Under the pieces are notes generated by a model that was given only the letters and a program-made list of their open reading frames with translations, did not search any database and was not told the origin of the DNA. DNA of 64,000 nt. Origin: Candidatus Zixiibacteriota bacterium (lineage in GTDB: Bacteria; Zixibacteria; MSB-5A5; WJJR01; JAJRUJ01). The position numbers were made by a program, and so were the translations under genes. Below are positions 41,715-50,712 of this stretch, one piece after another (position 1 is the first letter of the stretch; each line of letters opens with the position of its first letter). The stretch spans positions 37,551 through 101,550 of the forward strand of contig JAGVQM010000030.1 of assembly GCA_020051695.1 (NCBI GenBank), in the 5' to 3' direction.

Positions 41715-42572
41715 ATGGCGCGGGTAGGAAACATTAAAGGCGTAGTTCTGGCCGGAGGGCTTGGACGCCGTCTTGGCCCATTGACTAAAATAACCAACAA
41801 ACACCTGCTGCCGGTGTGGGACCGCCCGATGATTTACTATCCCTTACAGGCGCTGGTGCAGGCCGGCCTGGACGAAGCTGTCCTGGTGGTCGGGGGACAA
41901 AATGCCGGTGATTTCATCCGGTTGTTGGGCAACGGCAAATTCCTGGGGCTCAAACAATTGGTGTATGCCTACCAGGATGGACAGGGCGGAATTGCCGATG
42001 CCTTGCGGAGCGCGCGGGATTTCTGCGGACAACAAAATATCTGCGTCGTGCTGGGCGACAACATTTTTTCAGCAGGTTTGCGGCCGTATGTAAATAAATT
42101 CCTCGCGCAAAAAACCGGGGCGCGACTCATGCTGAAAAAAGTTGCCGACCCGTCACGGTTTGGGGTACCGGTGTTCGCCGGCAGACGGATTCAACGGATC
42201 GTGGAGAAACCGCGAAAACCGCTATCGCCGTATGCCGTGACCGGAATTTATTTTTTTGATCCGGAGGTCTTTGACATTATCGATACCCTGTCACCCTCCA
42301 AACGCGGCGAATTGGAAATTACCGACGTTTCCAACATATATCTTCAGCGGGGCACCTTGCATTACGACGTTCTCCGGGGCTGGTGGACCGACGCCGGAAC
42401 GATACCCACATTGTATCAGGCGGCCCGGCTGGCTGCGAACACCTGGATAAAGTCCCATCCGGACGCGGCCGAAAGCAGGGTCCTCCCCACCGACGAAATC
42501 TGGACCGCATCCAGCGCGCGCTGGATGTTTGCCAAGAGTAAACGTGGCAGCTCAGGGGCCAAAAACCAATGA
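41715..42572 (+). CDS. rmlA: Glucose-1-phosphate thymidylyltransferase-like enzyme RmlA
   Basis: It makes dTDP-glucose from dTTP and glucose-1-phosphate, the first step to dTDP-rhamnose. The protein has 285 residues with the nucleotide-binding GVVLAGGLGRRLGPLTKITNKHLLPVWDRPMIYYPL, a textbook family start. IADALRSARDF, VVLGDNIF with the metal-binding Asp, and GVPVFAGRRIQRIVEKP follow. ELEITDVSNIYL near residue 200 is the site with the conserved Glu-Asp. The C-terminal part with RGWWTDAGT closes the active site. It is the first gene of the cluster; its stop overlaps the next start by four bases. Confidence 0.93.
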   Translation: MARVGNIKGVVLAGGLGRRLGPLTKITNKHLLPVWDRPMIYYPLQALVQAGLDEAVLVVGGQNAGDFIRLLGNGKFLGLKQLVYAYQDGQGGIADALRSARDFCGQQNICVVLGDNIFSAGLRPYVNKFLAQKTGARLMLKKVADPSRFGVPVFAGRRIQRIVEKPRKPLSPYAVTGIYFFDPEVFDIIDTLSPSKRGELEITDVSNIYLQRGTLHYDVLRGWWTDAGTIPTLYQAARLAANTWIKSHPDAAESRVLPTDEIWTASSARWMFAKSKRGSSGAKNQ

Positions 42573-43021
42573 TTGACGGTGTGCGGGTCAAACCTCTGGT
42601 CACTCATCCTGATGATCGGGGCCAATTGTTCGAAATTTGGCGTTCGGACGATGAGGGCTTCTGCGGTTTCGGGCAGGTCTATGTCACCACCGCCCACCCC
42701 GGCGTCATCAAGGGCTGGCACCATCATCGGCGGCAAACCGATTGCTTCACCGTGATCAAAGGCCGGGCGTTGTTTGCCTTATATGACGCGCGGCCGGACT
42801 CTCCGACCCGTGGTGAATTGCAGACATTTCAGATCACGGAAGACAACCGCGCCGCCATCCTCATCCCCTCCGGTGTGTACCATGGGTTCAAAAACATCGG
42901 GCCGGAGGAGGTGTGGTGTCTCAACTGCCCCAACCGCACCTACGATGCCGGGGACCCCGACGAGTGCAGGACCGACCCGTTTGATGCATCAATCGGGTTC
43001 AGCTGGACAACAGGACCATGA
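42569..43021 (+). CDS. rmlC: dTDP-4-dehydrorhamnose 3,5-epimerase-like cupin
   Basis: A 150-residue cupin of the RmlC family, shorter than the usual 180. It starts MIDGVRVKPLVTHPDDRGQLFEIWR, with the catalytic-His region as GVIKGWHHHRRQTDCF (classical enzymes: RGLHYQ) and the second strand set ILIPSGVYHGFKNIG. Position between rmlA and rmlB, with ATGA overlaps on both sides, argues that it acts on the same sugar. The shortened C-terminus lacks the stretch of the second catalytic base, so 3-epimerase or 3,4-isomerase activity is also possible. The symbol is by context. Confidence 0.75.
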   Translation: MIDGVRVKPLVTHPDDRGQLFEIWRSDDEGFCGFGQVYVTTAHPGVIKGWHHHRRQTDCFTVIKGRALFALYDARPDSPTRGELQTFQITEDNRAAILIPSGVYHGFKNIGPEEVWCLNCPNRTYDAGDPDECRTDPFDASIGFSWTTGP

Positions 43022-44040
43022 CCACCATAATCGTCACCGGCGGCCTGGGATTTCTCGGTTCCAATTTTCTGCGGCTGTGGCATCGGCGGTATCCCCGTTC
43101 GCAAATTATCAATATCGACCGCCTGACATACGCCGGAGGGACCGACAACCTCGAAGCACTCCGCGACGACCCGGTATACACTGAATTTCGCCTTGATGTC
43201 GCTGATCTGCGGCGCCTGTCCCGGATCAAACCGCAACAACCCGTCACGATTATCCACTTTGCCGCCGAAACGCACGTTGACCGCTCGCTGCTGGATGCTC
43301 AACCGTTTGTGCACACTAATGTACTAGGGACACACGCCCTGTTGCAGTATGCCCGGATGATCTCGGCCAGAAGAGTCATTATTATCTCGACCGATGAAGT
43401 CTATGGCCCCACACCGACACGGCGGAAATTCGGCGAACAGCAGCCGTTAAACCCGGCCAATCCCTACGCCGCCACCAAGGCCGCCGCCGATCTGCTGGCG
43501 CTGGCCTGCCGCCGGACACACGACCTGCCGGTCATTATTCTGCGGTCGGTGAATGTCTTCGGGCCGCGGCAATACCCTGAAAAATTTATTCCGTTATTCA
43601 CTACCAACGCGCTGGCCGGCAAACCGCTGCCGCTGTACGGCGCAGGAGAACAGCAGCGCGACTGGCTTTGGCACGAGGATTTCTGTGAAGCAGTCCGGCT
43701 GCTGGTCGTGGCCCGCTCGCCGCAGGCCCCCATCTATCATATCGCCGCCGGAAATCAGCATCGCAACCTCGATGTCGCTCGGGCGATCATCGCGGAAACA
43801 CAATGCCCGCCGGAGTTATTGCAGCAGGTGGCCGACCGTCCCGGACACGATCCGCGCTATGCGCTTAGTGATTCACTGTTCAGGACCGAATTCGACTGGC
43901 GGCCGAAAATGCCGTGGCGTGACGGCTTGCGGCTGACGGTCGAGTGGTACCGCACGCACCCGGAATGGGTCAGGAACCGGAGACGCCGTTCATTCCATGA
44001 ATATTACCGGCGGCAATATCAATGGAGATTGGATGGATAA
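43018..44040 (+). CDS. rmlB: dTDP-glucose 4,6-dehydratase RmlB
   Basis: It turns dTDP-glucose into dTDP-4-keto-6-deoxyglucose. A 340-residue extended SDR enzyme: NAD-binding IIVTGGLGFLGSNFLRL at the start, IDRLTYAGGTDNLEAL as the family's second motif, FAAETHVDRS, then STDEVYG with the Asp-Glu pair of dehydratases and YAATKAAADLL with the catalytic Tyr and Lys. RSVNVFGPRQYPEKFIPLF and RDWLWHEDFCEAV are the family's sugar-nucleotide motifs. It is translationally coupled to its neighbours: start overlaps the previous stop by four bases and the end overlaps rmlD by eight. Confidence 0.95.
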   Translation: MTTIIVTGGLGFLGSNFLRLWHRRYPRSQIINIDRLTYAGGTDNLEALRDDPVYTEFRLDVADLRRLSRIKPQQPVTIIHFAAETHVDRSLLDAQPFVHTNVLGTHALLQYARMISARRVIIISTDEVYGPTPTRRKFGEQQPLNPANPYAATKAAADLLALACRRTHDLPVIILRSVNVFGPRQYPEKFIPLFTTNALAGKPLPLYGAGEQQRDWLWHEDFCEAVRLLVVARSPQAPIYHIAAGNQHRNLDVARAIIAETQCPPELLQQVADRPGHDPRYALSDSLFRTEFDWRPKMPWRDGLRLTVEWYRTHPEWVRNRRRRSFHEYYRRQYQWRLDG

Positions 44041-44932
44041 GCCAATCGTGATTTTCGGCGCCACGGGGTTGCTGGGGACACATCTGGTGCGGTTGCTGGC
44101 CGAGCACAACCGGTTCCCCGTCGCCGTGACGCACAACCGCAAAGTCGCGCTGCCGCCGGGCGTCCCGGTCTATAAAGCGCCGCTTGCAGCCGCGGATGCC
44201 GTCGGAAAAACTCTGCACCGCTTTCATCCGTCGCTCGTCATTAATTGCGCGGCGTATGCCGATGTCGACGGCTGCGAATCCGATCCCGGCCGCGCGGCAC
44301 GCGTCAATACACTCGGCGCGCAAAATATCGCCCACGCGGCGGCGGAACTCGAGATCCCACTGGTCCAGGTTTCCACGGATTATGTGTTCGACGGGCGCAA
44401 CGGACCGTATGACGAGTCCGCCTTCCCCCGCCCGATAAATATCTACGGCCGGACGAAACATGATGCAGAAACAGCCATCCTGAAAATCAAGCGCGATGCG
44501 TTGATCGTCCGCGCCGCGAGTTTTATTGGCCGCGGGCCGGAAGGATATCCGTGTTTCGTCGAACAGATAATCAAACAACTCCGCGCCGGCAAACGGTTGT
44601 CTGCGCCGATTGATCAACTGGCCAATGTTACCGATGTGCCCACGCTAAGCCGGGCGATTCTCGCCGCGGCCGATAAAAAAATCACCGGGATCCTGCACCT
44701 GGGCAGCCGGGAATTGCTTTCGCGATATGATCTGGCGGTGCTCGCCGCGGACGTATTCGGCCTGGACCAGTCGTTGGTCGAGCCAGTGATGTATGCCGAT
44801 CTGCAACGGACGACCGAACGCCCCCTCAATGGCGGTCTGGTCGTGCGTCGCGCGGAAAAAACGCTGGAGATTTCATTCCCCTCGCCGCAAGAAACACTGC
44901 TCAACCTGAAACGCGCCCTGGACGGCGGATAA
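44033..44932 (+). CDS. rmlD: dTDP-4-dehydrorhamnose reductase RmlD
   Basis: It reduces the 4-keto group to give dTDP-L-rhamnose. The ATG at 44033 follows GGAGA and gives 299 residues. Motifs: VIFGATGLLGTHLVRLL, INCAAYADVDGCESDPGRAARVNTLGAQNIA, VSTDYVFDG with the catalytic Thr, and YGRTKHDAE with Tyr and Lys. FIGRGPEGYPCFVEQIIKQLRAGK lies in the substrate domain. All four rml genes are in one overlapping set, in the order A, C-like, B, D. Confidence 0.93.
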   Translation: MDKPIVIFGATGLLGTHLVRLLAEHNRFPVAVTHNRKVALPPGVPVYKAPLAAADAVGKTLHRFHPSLVINCAAYADVDGCESDPGRAARVNTLGAQNIAHAAAELEIPLVQVSTDYVFDGRNGPYDESAFPRPINIYGRTKHDAETAILKIKRDALIVRAASFIGRGPEGYPCFVEQIIKQLRAGKRLSAPIDQLANVTDVPTLSRAILAAADKKITGILHLGSRELLSRYDLAVLAADVFGLDQSLVEPVMYADLQRTTERPLNGGLVVRRAEKTLEISFPSPQETLLNLKRALDGG

Positions 44933-44951
44933 CGCGCGGGGGCAGGAATTC

Positions 44952-46106
44952 ATGGATTATCTGGGTCAACCACTCGGCTTCAAGATCAGAAAGATCCTGC
45001 GCTACCTCACCCTGTACGGCTTTAATCGCACATATTATAAGGCCCTCGGCCAATTGCACCTGCGGCGGACCTACGACCAGATCCCCCGGCAAACGAAAAC
45101 GATGAAACCGACGCAGATTGTCGGATTGATCGGGTGCGGTAATTACGCATTCACCACCATTGCCAATTTCCTAACCCGGAAATACGGACCGATCATCGGC
45201 GGCTGCATGGACATCGATATCAACCGCGCGGCCTCACTGGCGGAACACTTCCGCGTCCCGGTATTCACTACACAGGCGGACGACATCTTCGCTAATGATA
45301 CCATCAAACTGGTGTACATCGCATCAAACCATGCCACGCATGCGGAATACGCAATCGCCGCGCTGGAGCGCGGCAAACATGTCTACATCGAAAAACCGCA
45401 CGTGGTCTCCGCGGAGCAACTGGCCCGGTTGAGCGAAACGATGGCCGGAGCACCGGGCAAAGTGTTCCTGGGTTTCAACCGGCCGGGCAGCAGGTTCGGC
45501 AGAATCATCACCTCCTGTCTCGACCGAGAACAGGGCCCGGGGATGTACAGTTTTTTTGTCGTCGGCCACGACCTCAATCCGGACCACTGGTATTACGACG
45601 CGCAGGAAGGCGGCCGCATCCTTGGCAATGTATGCCATTGGACCGATTTTATCCTGCGACTGGCGGGACACAACGCCATTCCGATTACCATCACGCCGAC
45701 CCGGGCCGAAAAAACAGACACCGACATCGCCGTGACGTACACATTCGGAGACGGCACTATCGCTGTCTTAACGTTTTCCGCCAAGGGGCATACGTTCGAG
45801 GGGGTCAAAGAACGCTTCAACGCCCACAAGGGCAATTGCCTGATCACAATGCGGGATTTCAAGACCTTACGAATCGATATCGGCAGTCGCCGCGAGCGGT
45901 GGTATAACCTTCATCTCGATCACGGTCACCGGCACAATATCATCGCGGCGGCCGACAACGTCCTTCATGACCTGCCCTATGATCGCCGGACTCAGTTCGA
46001 ACACCTCCGGAACACTGCCCGGCTCTTCCTCAAGACAAAAGAAGCCCTGGAACGCAATCAACAACTCACGCTGACCGATCACGCGCATACCAATGTCTGC
46101 CGCTAA
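44952..46106 (+). CDS. Gfo/Idh/MocA-family oxidoreductase
   Basis: A 384-residue NAD(P)-dependent sugar oxidoreductase. GGCAGGAA precedes the ATG. About 50 basic residues stand before the Rossmann start VGLIGCGNYAFTTIANFL, which is longer than usual. Then come the EKP motif HVYIEKPHVVSAEQL near residue 145 and the C-terminal sheet domain with GGRILGNVCHWTDFILRLAG, where the His is at the catalytic position, and VTYTFGDGTIAVLTFS. It is likely to oxidise or reduce a nucleotide-bound sugar in this locus. A second, fused member of the family is coded at 58729-60891. Confidence 0.85.
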   Translation: MDYLGQPLGFKIRKILRYLTLYGFNRTYYKALGQLHLRRTYDQIPRQTKTMKPTQIVGLIGCGNYAFTTIANFLTRKYGPIIGGCMDIDINRAASLAEHFRVPVFTTQADDIFANDTIKLVYIASNHATHAEYAIAALERGKHVYIEKPHVVSAEQLARLSETMAGAPGKVFLGFNRPGSRFGRIITSCLDREQGPGMYSFFVVGHDLNPDHWYYDAQEGGRILGNVCHWTDFILRLAGHNAIPITITPTRAEKTDTDIAVTYTFGDGTIAVLTFSAKGHTFEGVKERFNAHKGNCLITMRDFKTLRIDIGSRRERWYNLHLDHGHRHNIIAAADNVLHDLPYDRRTQFEHLRNTARLFLKTKEALERNQQLTLTDHAHTNVCR

Positions 46107-46360
46107 TCCCCGGTCCCGCTGTCGGTACCGGAAAAGATTTCCCTGCTTTGTGAGAAATTCTTCCTGATCGGCTGGTCAGCAGTTCGCCATCGCCGGTCTT
46201 TCCCCTGTTCTTTGCCGCCCGATCATGCTTGCGTACAACACCTTACGCCCGCCCCTCCACCTTTGGCGCATGCCGGGCACCGTGTTTGCCCAACAATTGG
46301 TGACGAAAATGCCCTCCGACACGGATGTCGTGAGGGAAGTCCAGGGAAAGGACGGGGGAA
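46107..46360. other. Gap between the rml block and the export genes
   Basis: About 250 bases without a gene, a terminator or a convincing promoter. It is the largest break in the polysaccharide locus after rmlA and could start a second transcription unit. Confidence 0.4.
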
Positions 46361-48670
46361 ATGGGTCGACGTACGTGTTTGTTTCTGCTGCTGGTGTTGA
46401 TCATCATCTTGTACTGTATCTCCTGGCGCCCGGCATTATGTGAGGTTATAGACACGACTGCGGGCGCGGCGGCCACCGACCTTAACGGAGTGAGGCAAGA
46501 CCAACCCGGTCTGTCCGATGAAGAGCCGACCACCGGCCCGCCGCCGGGGTGGGACACCGGCCGAAGTGACACCGATAAACAGTTGATCCGGCCGGACGAC
46601 AAGGCGTTGCGGCCGTTTGGCTATGATGTTTTCGGTGATGAGGCGCCGGGGTTTGCCGCGGCCGATCAACTGGTTGCGCCGGAGGATTATATCCTCGGAC
46701 CAGGCGACCAGTTGATTGTCAACACCTGGGAACGGGTCGATCTGAACCTGACCCTGACTGTCGATCGGGAAGGCAAGATTTTTATTCCCCGGGCGGGTGA
46801 CATTGTTGTCCGCGGCCTGACCATCCAGCAGGCCCGCGAACGCATCCACGCGGCAATGGCCGTGGTGTACTCCAATTTTGAGCTGAGTCTGACCATGGGG
46901 CGGCTGCGCTCCATGACTGTTTATGTCTTTGGCGAAACCCGGCGTCCCGGCGCATATACTGTCAGTTCACTTTCTACGGTTTTTAATGCGTTATATCAGG
47001 CGGGGGGGCCCAGCGAACGCGGCTCCCTGCGCAATATTCGTCTTATGCGCGGCAATCAGGTTATTGAAGATATCGATTTTTATGATTTCCTGCTCAGCGG
47101 CCGGCGGGGCGCCGACCCACGGTTGCAGCCGGGTGATGTCGTTTTCGTTCCGATTATCGGCCCGCGAGTTATCGTGCGCGGCGAGGTCAAACGCCCGGGG
47201 ATGTATGAACTGAAAAATGCCGAACGCCTGTCCTCGCTGCTGGCTCTGGCCGGCGGGCTGACCGCCGAGGCCCACCTCGAGCGCATCATGATTGATCGGA
47301 TCGCCGAAAGTGACGGCCGTAAATTGATCGATGTCGATTACACCCGGGTGTCCCCCGGTGATTCGACCGATGTTTGCCTGGTCGACGGCGACGATGTGTC
47401 GGTGTTTTCCATTTTTGAAGTACGTTCCGATGTCGTCTGGCTGGAAGGCGCTGTCCGCCGTCCGGGGGCTTTCGAACGGTTCGATTCGATGAGCGTATTC
47501 GATTTAATCGGCGGCGGCAGCCGTCTGGCGCCCGACGCCTATCTTGAACGGGCCGACCTGGAACGCGCCGGTGAAGACGGCGAGGCCAGTCTCATTCCGA
47601 TCAATCTCAAACGGCTTTGCGATGGAGAAGGCGAGCTGGATGTCCGTTTGGAAGACAAAGACCGGTTGATCGTCTATGATCGGGCAACGATCATGCGCCG
47701 GCCGCAGGTCAGCATCGACGGGCTGGTCAAAAACCCGGGGACCTATGAACTGCTGGGTTCCATGCGTCTGTCGGATTTGATCTTCCGGGCGGGGAACCTG
47801 AACAAGAATGCCTTTTTGATGCGGGCCGAGATCGCGCGCTACCGGCCCGGCCTGCCGCCGGAACTGATCACGGTTGACTTGCGTGATGTCCTGATCCAGC
47901 GCGACTTGACGCAGGACATTCTGCTGTGTGATGACGACCGCGTATTCATCCGCCAGAACCCGGAAGGATACGATTTTCCCACGGTACATATCGCCGGTGA
48001 AGTCAAGTTTCCCGGCAATTACGCATTGTCCGGGCCGCAGGAAACATTGTATGACCTGGTTGAACGCTCCGGCTGGCTGACTCCCCGCGCCTTCCCCGAA
48101 GGCACCATTTTTATCCGCCGGCAAATCTCCGAGGACCTGCGCCGTCAGGGACTGGAGCACGTGTTGATGCAATCGCAGCCGATCGTCCAGGACACCAATG
48201 GTGGATATACCCGCCAGGAGCTCCTGGCCTTCGACCCGGAACGGATGACCCGCATCGTCCTGGACGTACCCTCGATCCTGCGCAACCGGGGCGGCGAAGA
48301 TGATATTGTCTTGCAGGATGGCGACCACATTCACGTGCCCTCGGTGCCCTCCGGCGTCCAACTGATGGGTGCGGTTGCCTCTGCCGGGACGATCAAGTAT
48401 CATCCCGACTGGAAAGTCAGCGCTTACCTCCGCGAGGCCGGGGGACTGACATCCGCCGCCAATAAGTCCGAACTGCGTTTGATCCGGGCCAACGGCCAGG
48501 TCATCTCCGGGAAATCGGTCATCGGCAAACGAGTACAAATCGGGGATGCCGTCTTTGCCCCGCCCAGAATCAAAAAAGACAAGGACTGGTTTAAATACGT
48601 AACAACGGCCACGTCGCTCGTCGCCAGCGTGGCCACCACGTGGCTGATTGTCGACAACATCGGAAACTGA
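46361..48670 (+). CDS. Polysaccharide export protein with several SLBB domains
   Basis: A 769-residue Wza-like outer-membrane export protein. A signal peptide (TCLFLLLVLIIILYCISW) is followed by the Poly_export domain starting DYILGPGDQLIVNTWERVDLNLTLTVDREGKIFIPRAGDIVVRGLTIQQA. Then come about six SLBB repeats, seen by recurring V-G-VKxPGxYxL lines: VYVFGETRRPGAYTVS, VIVRGEVKRPGMYELK, VWLEGAVRRPGAFERF, VSIDGLVKNPGTYELL, VHIAGEVKFPGNYALS, VQLMGAVASAGTIKY. A membrane segment (VTTATSLVASVATTWLIV) ends the protein. E. coli Wza has far fewer SLBB units. It forms the ring through which the polymer leaves the periplasm. Confidence 0.9.
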   Translation: MGRRTCLFLLLVLIIILYCISWRPALCEVIDTTAGAAATDLNGVRQDQPGLSDEEPTTGPPPGWDTGRSDTDKQLIRPDDKALRPFGYDVFGDEAPGFAAADQLVAPEDYILGPGDQLIVNTWERVDLNLTLTVDREGKIFIPRAGDIVVRGLTIQQARERIHAAMAVVYSNFELSLTMGRLRSMTVYVFGETRRPGAYTVSSLSTVFNALYQAGGPSERGSLRNIRLMRGNQVIEDIDFYDFLLSGRRGADPRLQPGDVVFVPIIGPRVIVRGEVKRPGMYELKNAERLSSLLALAGGLTAEAHLERIMIDRIAESDGRKLIDVDYTRVSPGDSTDVCLVDGDDVSVFSIFEVRSDVVWLEGAVRRPGAFERFDSMSVFDLIGGGSRLAPDAYLERADLERAGEDGEASLIPINLKRLCDGEGELDVRLEDKDRLIVYDRATIMRRPQVSIDGLVKNPGTYELLGSMRLSDLIFRAGNLNKNAFLMRAEIARYRPGLPPELITVDLRDVLIQRDLTQDILLCDDDRVFIRQNPEGYDFPTVHIAGEVKFPGNYALSGPQETLYDLVERSGWLTPRAFPEGTIFIRRQISEDLRRQGLEHVLMQSQPIVQDTNGGYTRQELLAFDPERMTRIVLDVPSILRNRGGEDDIVLQDGDHIHVPSVPSGVQLMGAVASAGTIKYHPDWKVSAYLREAGGLTSAANKSELRLIRANGQVISGKSVIGKRVQIGDAVFAPPRIKKDKDWFKYVTTATSLVASVATTWLIVDNIGN

Positions 48671-48725
48671 TTATGCACAGTTATTGCTCAGCGACCGGCC
48701 GTGACCCGAGTTTCGGGGAAATGAC

Positions 48726-49898
48726 ATGAACTCCCCAAAACACATCGTGCTGGTGGCGGCCGCGCGGCCGAATTTCATGAAAATCGCTCCAATCTACGCC
48801 GCGTTGCGCCAATATCCCCGGCTTCTAGCTCCACACATCGTGCATACCGGCCAGCATTATGACTATTACATGTCCAAAGTATTTTTCGATGAACTCGGAT
48901 TGCCTGAACCGGCGGCACATCTGGATGTCGGTTCCGGTACCCACGGGGCGCAGACCGGCCGCGTCCTTGAACGATTTGAGCAGTACCTGCTGAATCACCC
49001 AGTTGATCTGGTCATCGTGGTCGGGGATGTCAACTCCACGGCGGCAGCCGCACTCGCCGCTGCCAAATTGCATATTCCGGTGGCCCACGTCGAAGCCGGT
49101 CTGCGGTCCGGGGACCGCCGCATGCCCGAGGAGCTTAATCGACTGATGGCCGATTGTCTTGCCGATATCCTGTACACTCCCAGTCCCGACGCGGCGCGGA
49201 ACCTCCGCGCCGAAGGCGTCCCCGAAGATAAAATTGTTTTTGTCGGCAACGTCATGGTCGACACACTGATGAAGTTCCTGCCGCGAGCGGATGATTCGAC
49301 GCTGTTGGAGCGGTTGCAATTGCCTCCCGGAGACTATGCTGTTTTGACCATGCACCGGCCGGAAAATGTCGACGACCGGCAACAGATTCAACTATTGGCC
49401 GACCTGATCGAACAAGTCAGTGCAATCATGCCGCTGGTATTCCCCATTCACCCCCGCTCGGCCAAAAACCTGTCGGCGCTGCTGCCCCAGAGACACTGGG
49501 ACAAAATCGTCGCCAACGCCGACTTGCGGTTGATCGACCCGCTGGGGTATCTCGATTTCCTCTGTTTGCAGAAAAACGCCCGCGTGGTCCTGACCGATTC
49601 GGGGGGAATACAGGAAGAGACCACAATCCTGGGTGTGCCCTGCCTGACGCTCCGCGAGAACACCGAGCGCCCGGTCACGATCACCCACGGCACCAACACC
49701 CTTGTCGGGTTGCATCCCGGGCGCGTGGCCGACCTGGTCCGCCGTGCGTCACCGGCAGACACCGTGCCGGAACGGCCGGAAAAATGGGACGGCAAAGCCG
49801 CCCTGCGGATCGTTGAACATTTATTGCAGTATTTCGCTTGTCCAACGACAGCAGATCCGGTCACAACACGGCATCGGCCGGCCGAGGTTGTTGCATGA
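48726..49898 (+). CDS. wecB: UDP-N-acetylglucosamine 2-epimerase, non-hydrolysing
   Basis: It interconverts UDP-GlcNAc and UDP-ManNAc. A 390-residue GT-B-fold protein starting HIVLVAAARPNFMKIAPIYAAL, with the marker stretches HTGQHYDYYMSKVFFDELGLPEP, VVVGDVNSTAAAALAAAKLHIPVAHVEAGLRSGDRRMPEELNR and LTMHRPENVDD. LTDSGGIQEETTILGVPCLTLRENTERPVT near residue 300 is the nucleotide-binding and catalytic Glu region. No wecC dehydrogenase follows in the window, so the ManNAc may be used as such or be oxidised by another enzyme. Confidence 0.94.
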   Translation: MNSPKHIVLVAAARPNFMKIAPIYAALRQYPRLLAPHIVHTGQHYDYYMSKVFFDELGLPEPAAHLDVGSGTHGAQTGRVLERFEQYLLNHPVDLVIVVGDVNSTAAAALAAAKLHIPVAHVEAGLRSGDRRMPEELNRLMADCLADILYTPSPDAARNLRAEGVPEDKIVFVGNVMVDTLMKFLPRADDSTLLERLQLPPGDYAVLTMHRPENVDDRQQIQLLADLIEQVSAIMPLVFPIHPRSAKNLSALLPQRHWDKIVANADLRLIDPLGYLDFLCLQKNARVVLTDSGGIQEETTILGVPCLTLRENTERPVTITHGTNTLVGLHPGRVADLVRRASPADTVPERPEKWDGKAALRIVEHLLQYFACPTTADPVTTRHRPAEVVA

Positions 49899-49918
49899 AA
49901 TCACCGGGAGGACAGAAC

Positions 49919-50704
49919 ATGCCGACATACGGACCGACCCAGGTCGTGATCCTTGCTGGAGGAAAAGGCCGCCGTCTGCAGCCATACACGACTTCGTTTC
50001 CCAAACCGTTGATGCCGGTCGGCGAACGGCCGATCCTGGAAATCATTTTGCGGCAATTGGCACGGGACGGGTTTTCGGCCATCACACTGGCCGTCGGCCA
50101 TCTGGCCGCATTGATCGAAGCCTACTTCGGACAGGGGACCGCCTGCGGCGTGCAGCTTTCCTACCTGCGTGAAGATCAACCGCTGGGGACCGCCGGACCG
50201 CTGGCCAGATTGCTCCATCCGCCGGAGGATCTGTTGGTCTTAAACGGCGATATCCTGACTGATTTGAATTTTGCGCAAATCGTGGCCACGCATCGCAAAA
50301 ACAAAGCCGCCGCCACGATTATGACCATCGCCCAGAAAGTCCCGATCGACTATGGCGTCCTGACCACCAATGAGCAGGGACATGTCGTGTCCTATGACGA
50401 AAAACCGCAGTTGACCACCGAAGTATCGGGTGGCGTCTATGTCTTTTCGCGCCGGGCGCTGTCGTACATCCCAACGGATCAGCGTTTCGATTTCCCCGAC
50501 CTGGTAAATATGCTGCTTGATCGCGGAGAGATTGTCGCGACCCATCGCCATGATAGTCACTGGCTGGATATTGGACGACGGGACGATTATCAGATGGCCG
50601 CGGATTTGATTGAGGAAAACCCGGGGTTGTTTCTGCCGCAGGAGTCGGGCAGTCCGGCGTCGGCGGCCATGGGACACCTGCAGCGCGGGCAACCGGTGCG
50701 GTGA
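49919..50704 (+). CDS. Sugar nucleotidyltransferase
   Basis: The ATG at 49919 follows GGGAGGAC and gives 261 residues. It starts TQVVILAGGKGRRLQPYTTSFPKPLMPVGERPILEIIL, the nucleotide-binding motif of hexose-1-phosphate nucleotidyltransferases, and shows LREDQPLGTAGPLARL, LLVLNGDILTDL with the metal Asp, and GVLTTNEQGHVVSYDEKP. The overall plan is nearer the mannose-1-phosphate or heptose-1-phosphate guanylyltransferases than RmlA. It provides an activated sugar for the polymer. A short C-terminal extension (FLPQESGSPASAAMGH) lacks a lectin-type helix domain. Nine bases separate it from the next start. Confidence 0.85.
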   Translation: MPTYGPTQVVILAGGKGRRLQPYTTSFPKPLMPVGERPILEIILRQLARDGFSAITLAVGHLAALIEAYFGQGTACGVQLSYLREDQPLGTAGPLARLLHPPEDLLVLNGDILTDLNFAQIVATHRKNKAAATIMTIAQKVPIDYGVLTTNEQGHVVSYDEKPQLTTEVSGGVYVFSRRALSYIPTDQRFDFPDLVNMLLDRGEIVATHRHDSHWLDIGRRDDYQMAADLIEENPGLFLPQESGSPASAAMGHLQRGQPVR

Positions 50705-50712
50705 GGTCTGGT

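Noticed and set aside
47504..48538. 344-codon minus-strand frame inside the SLBB gene
   Set aside because: Antisense frame kept open by GC-rich codon use; no ribosome site and no protein-like motifs.
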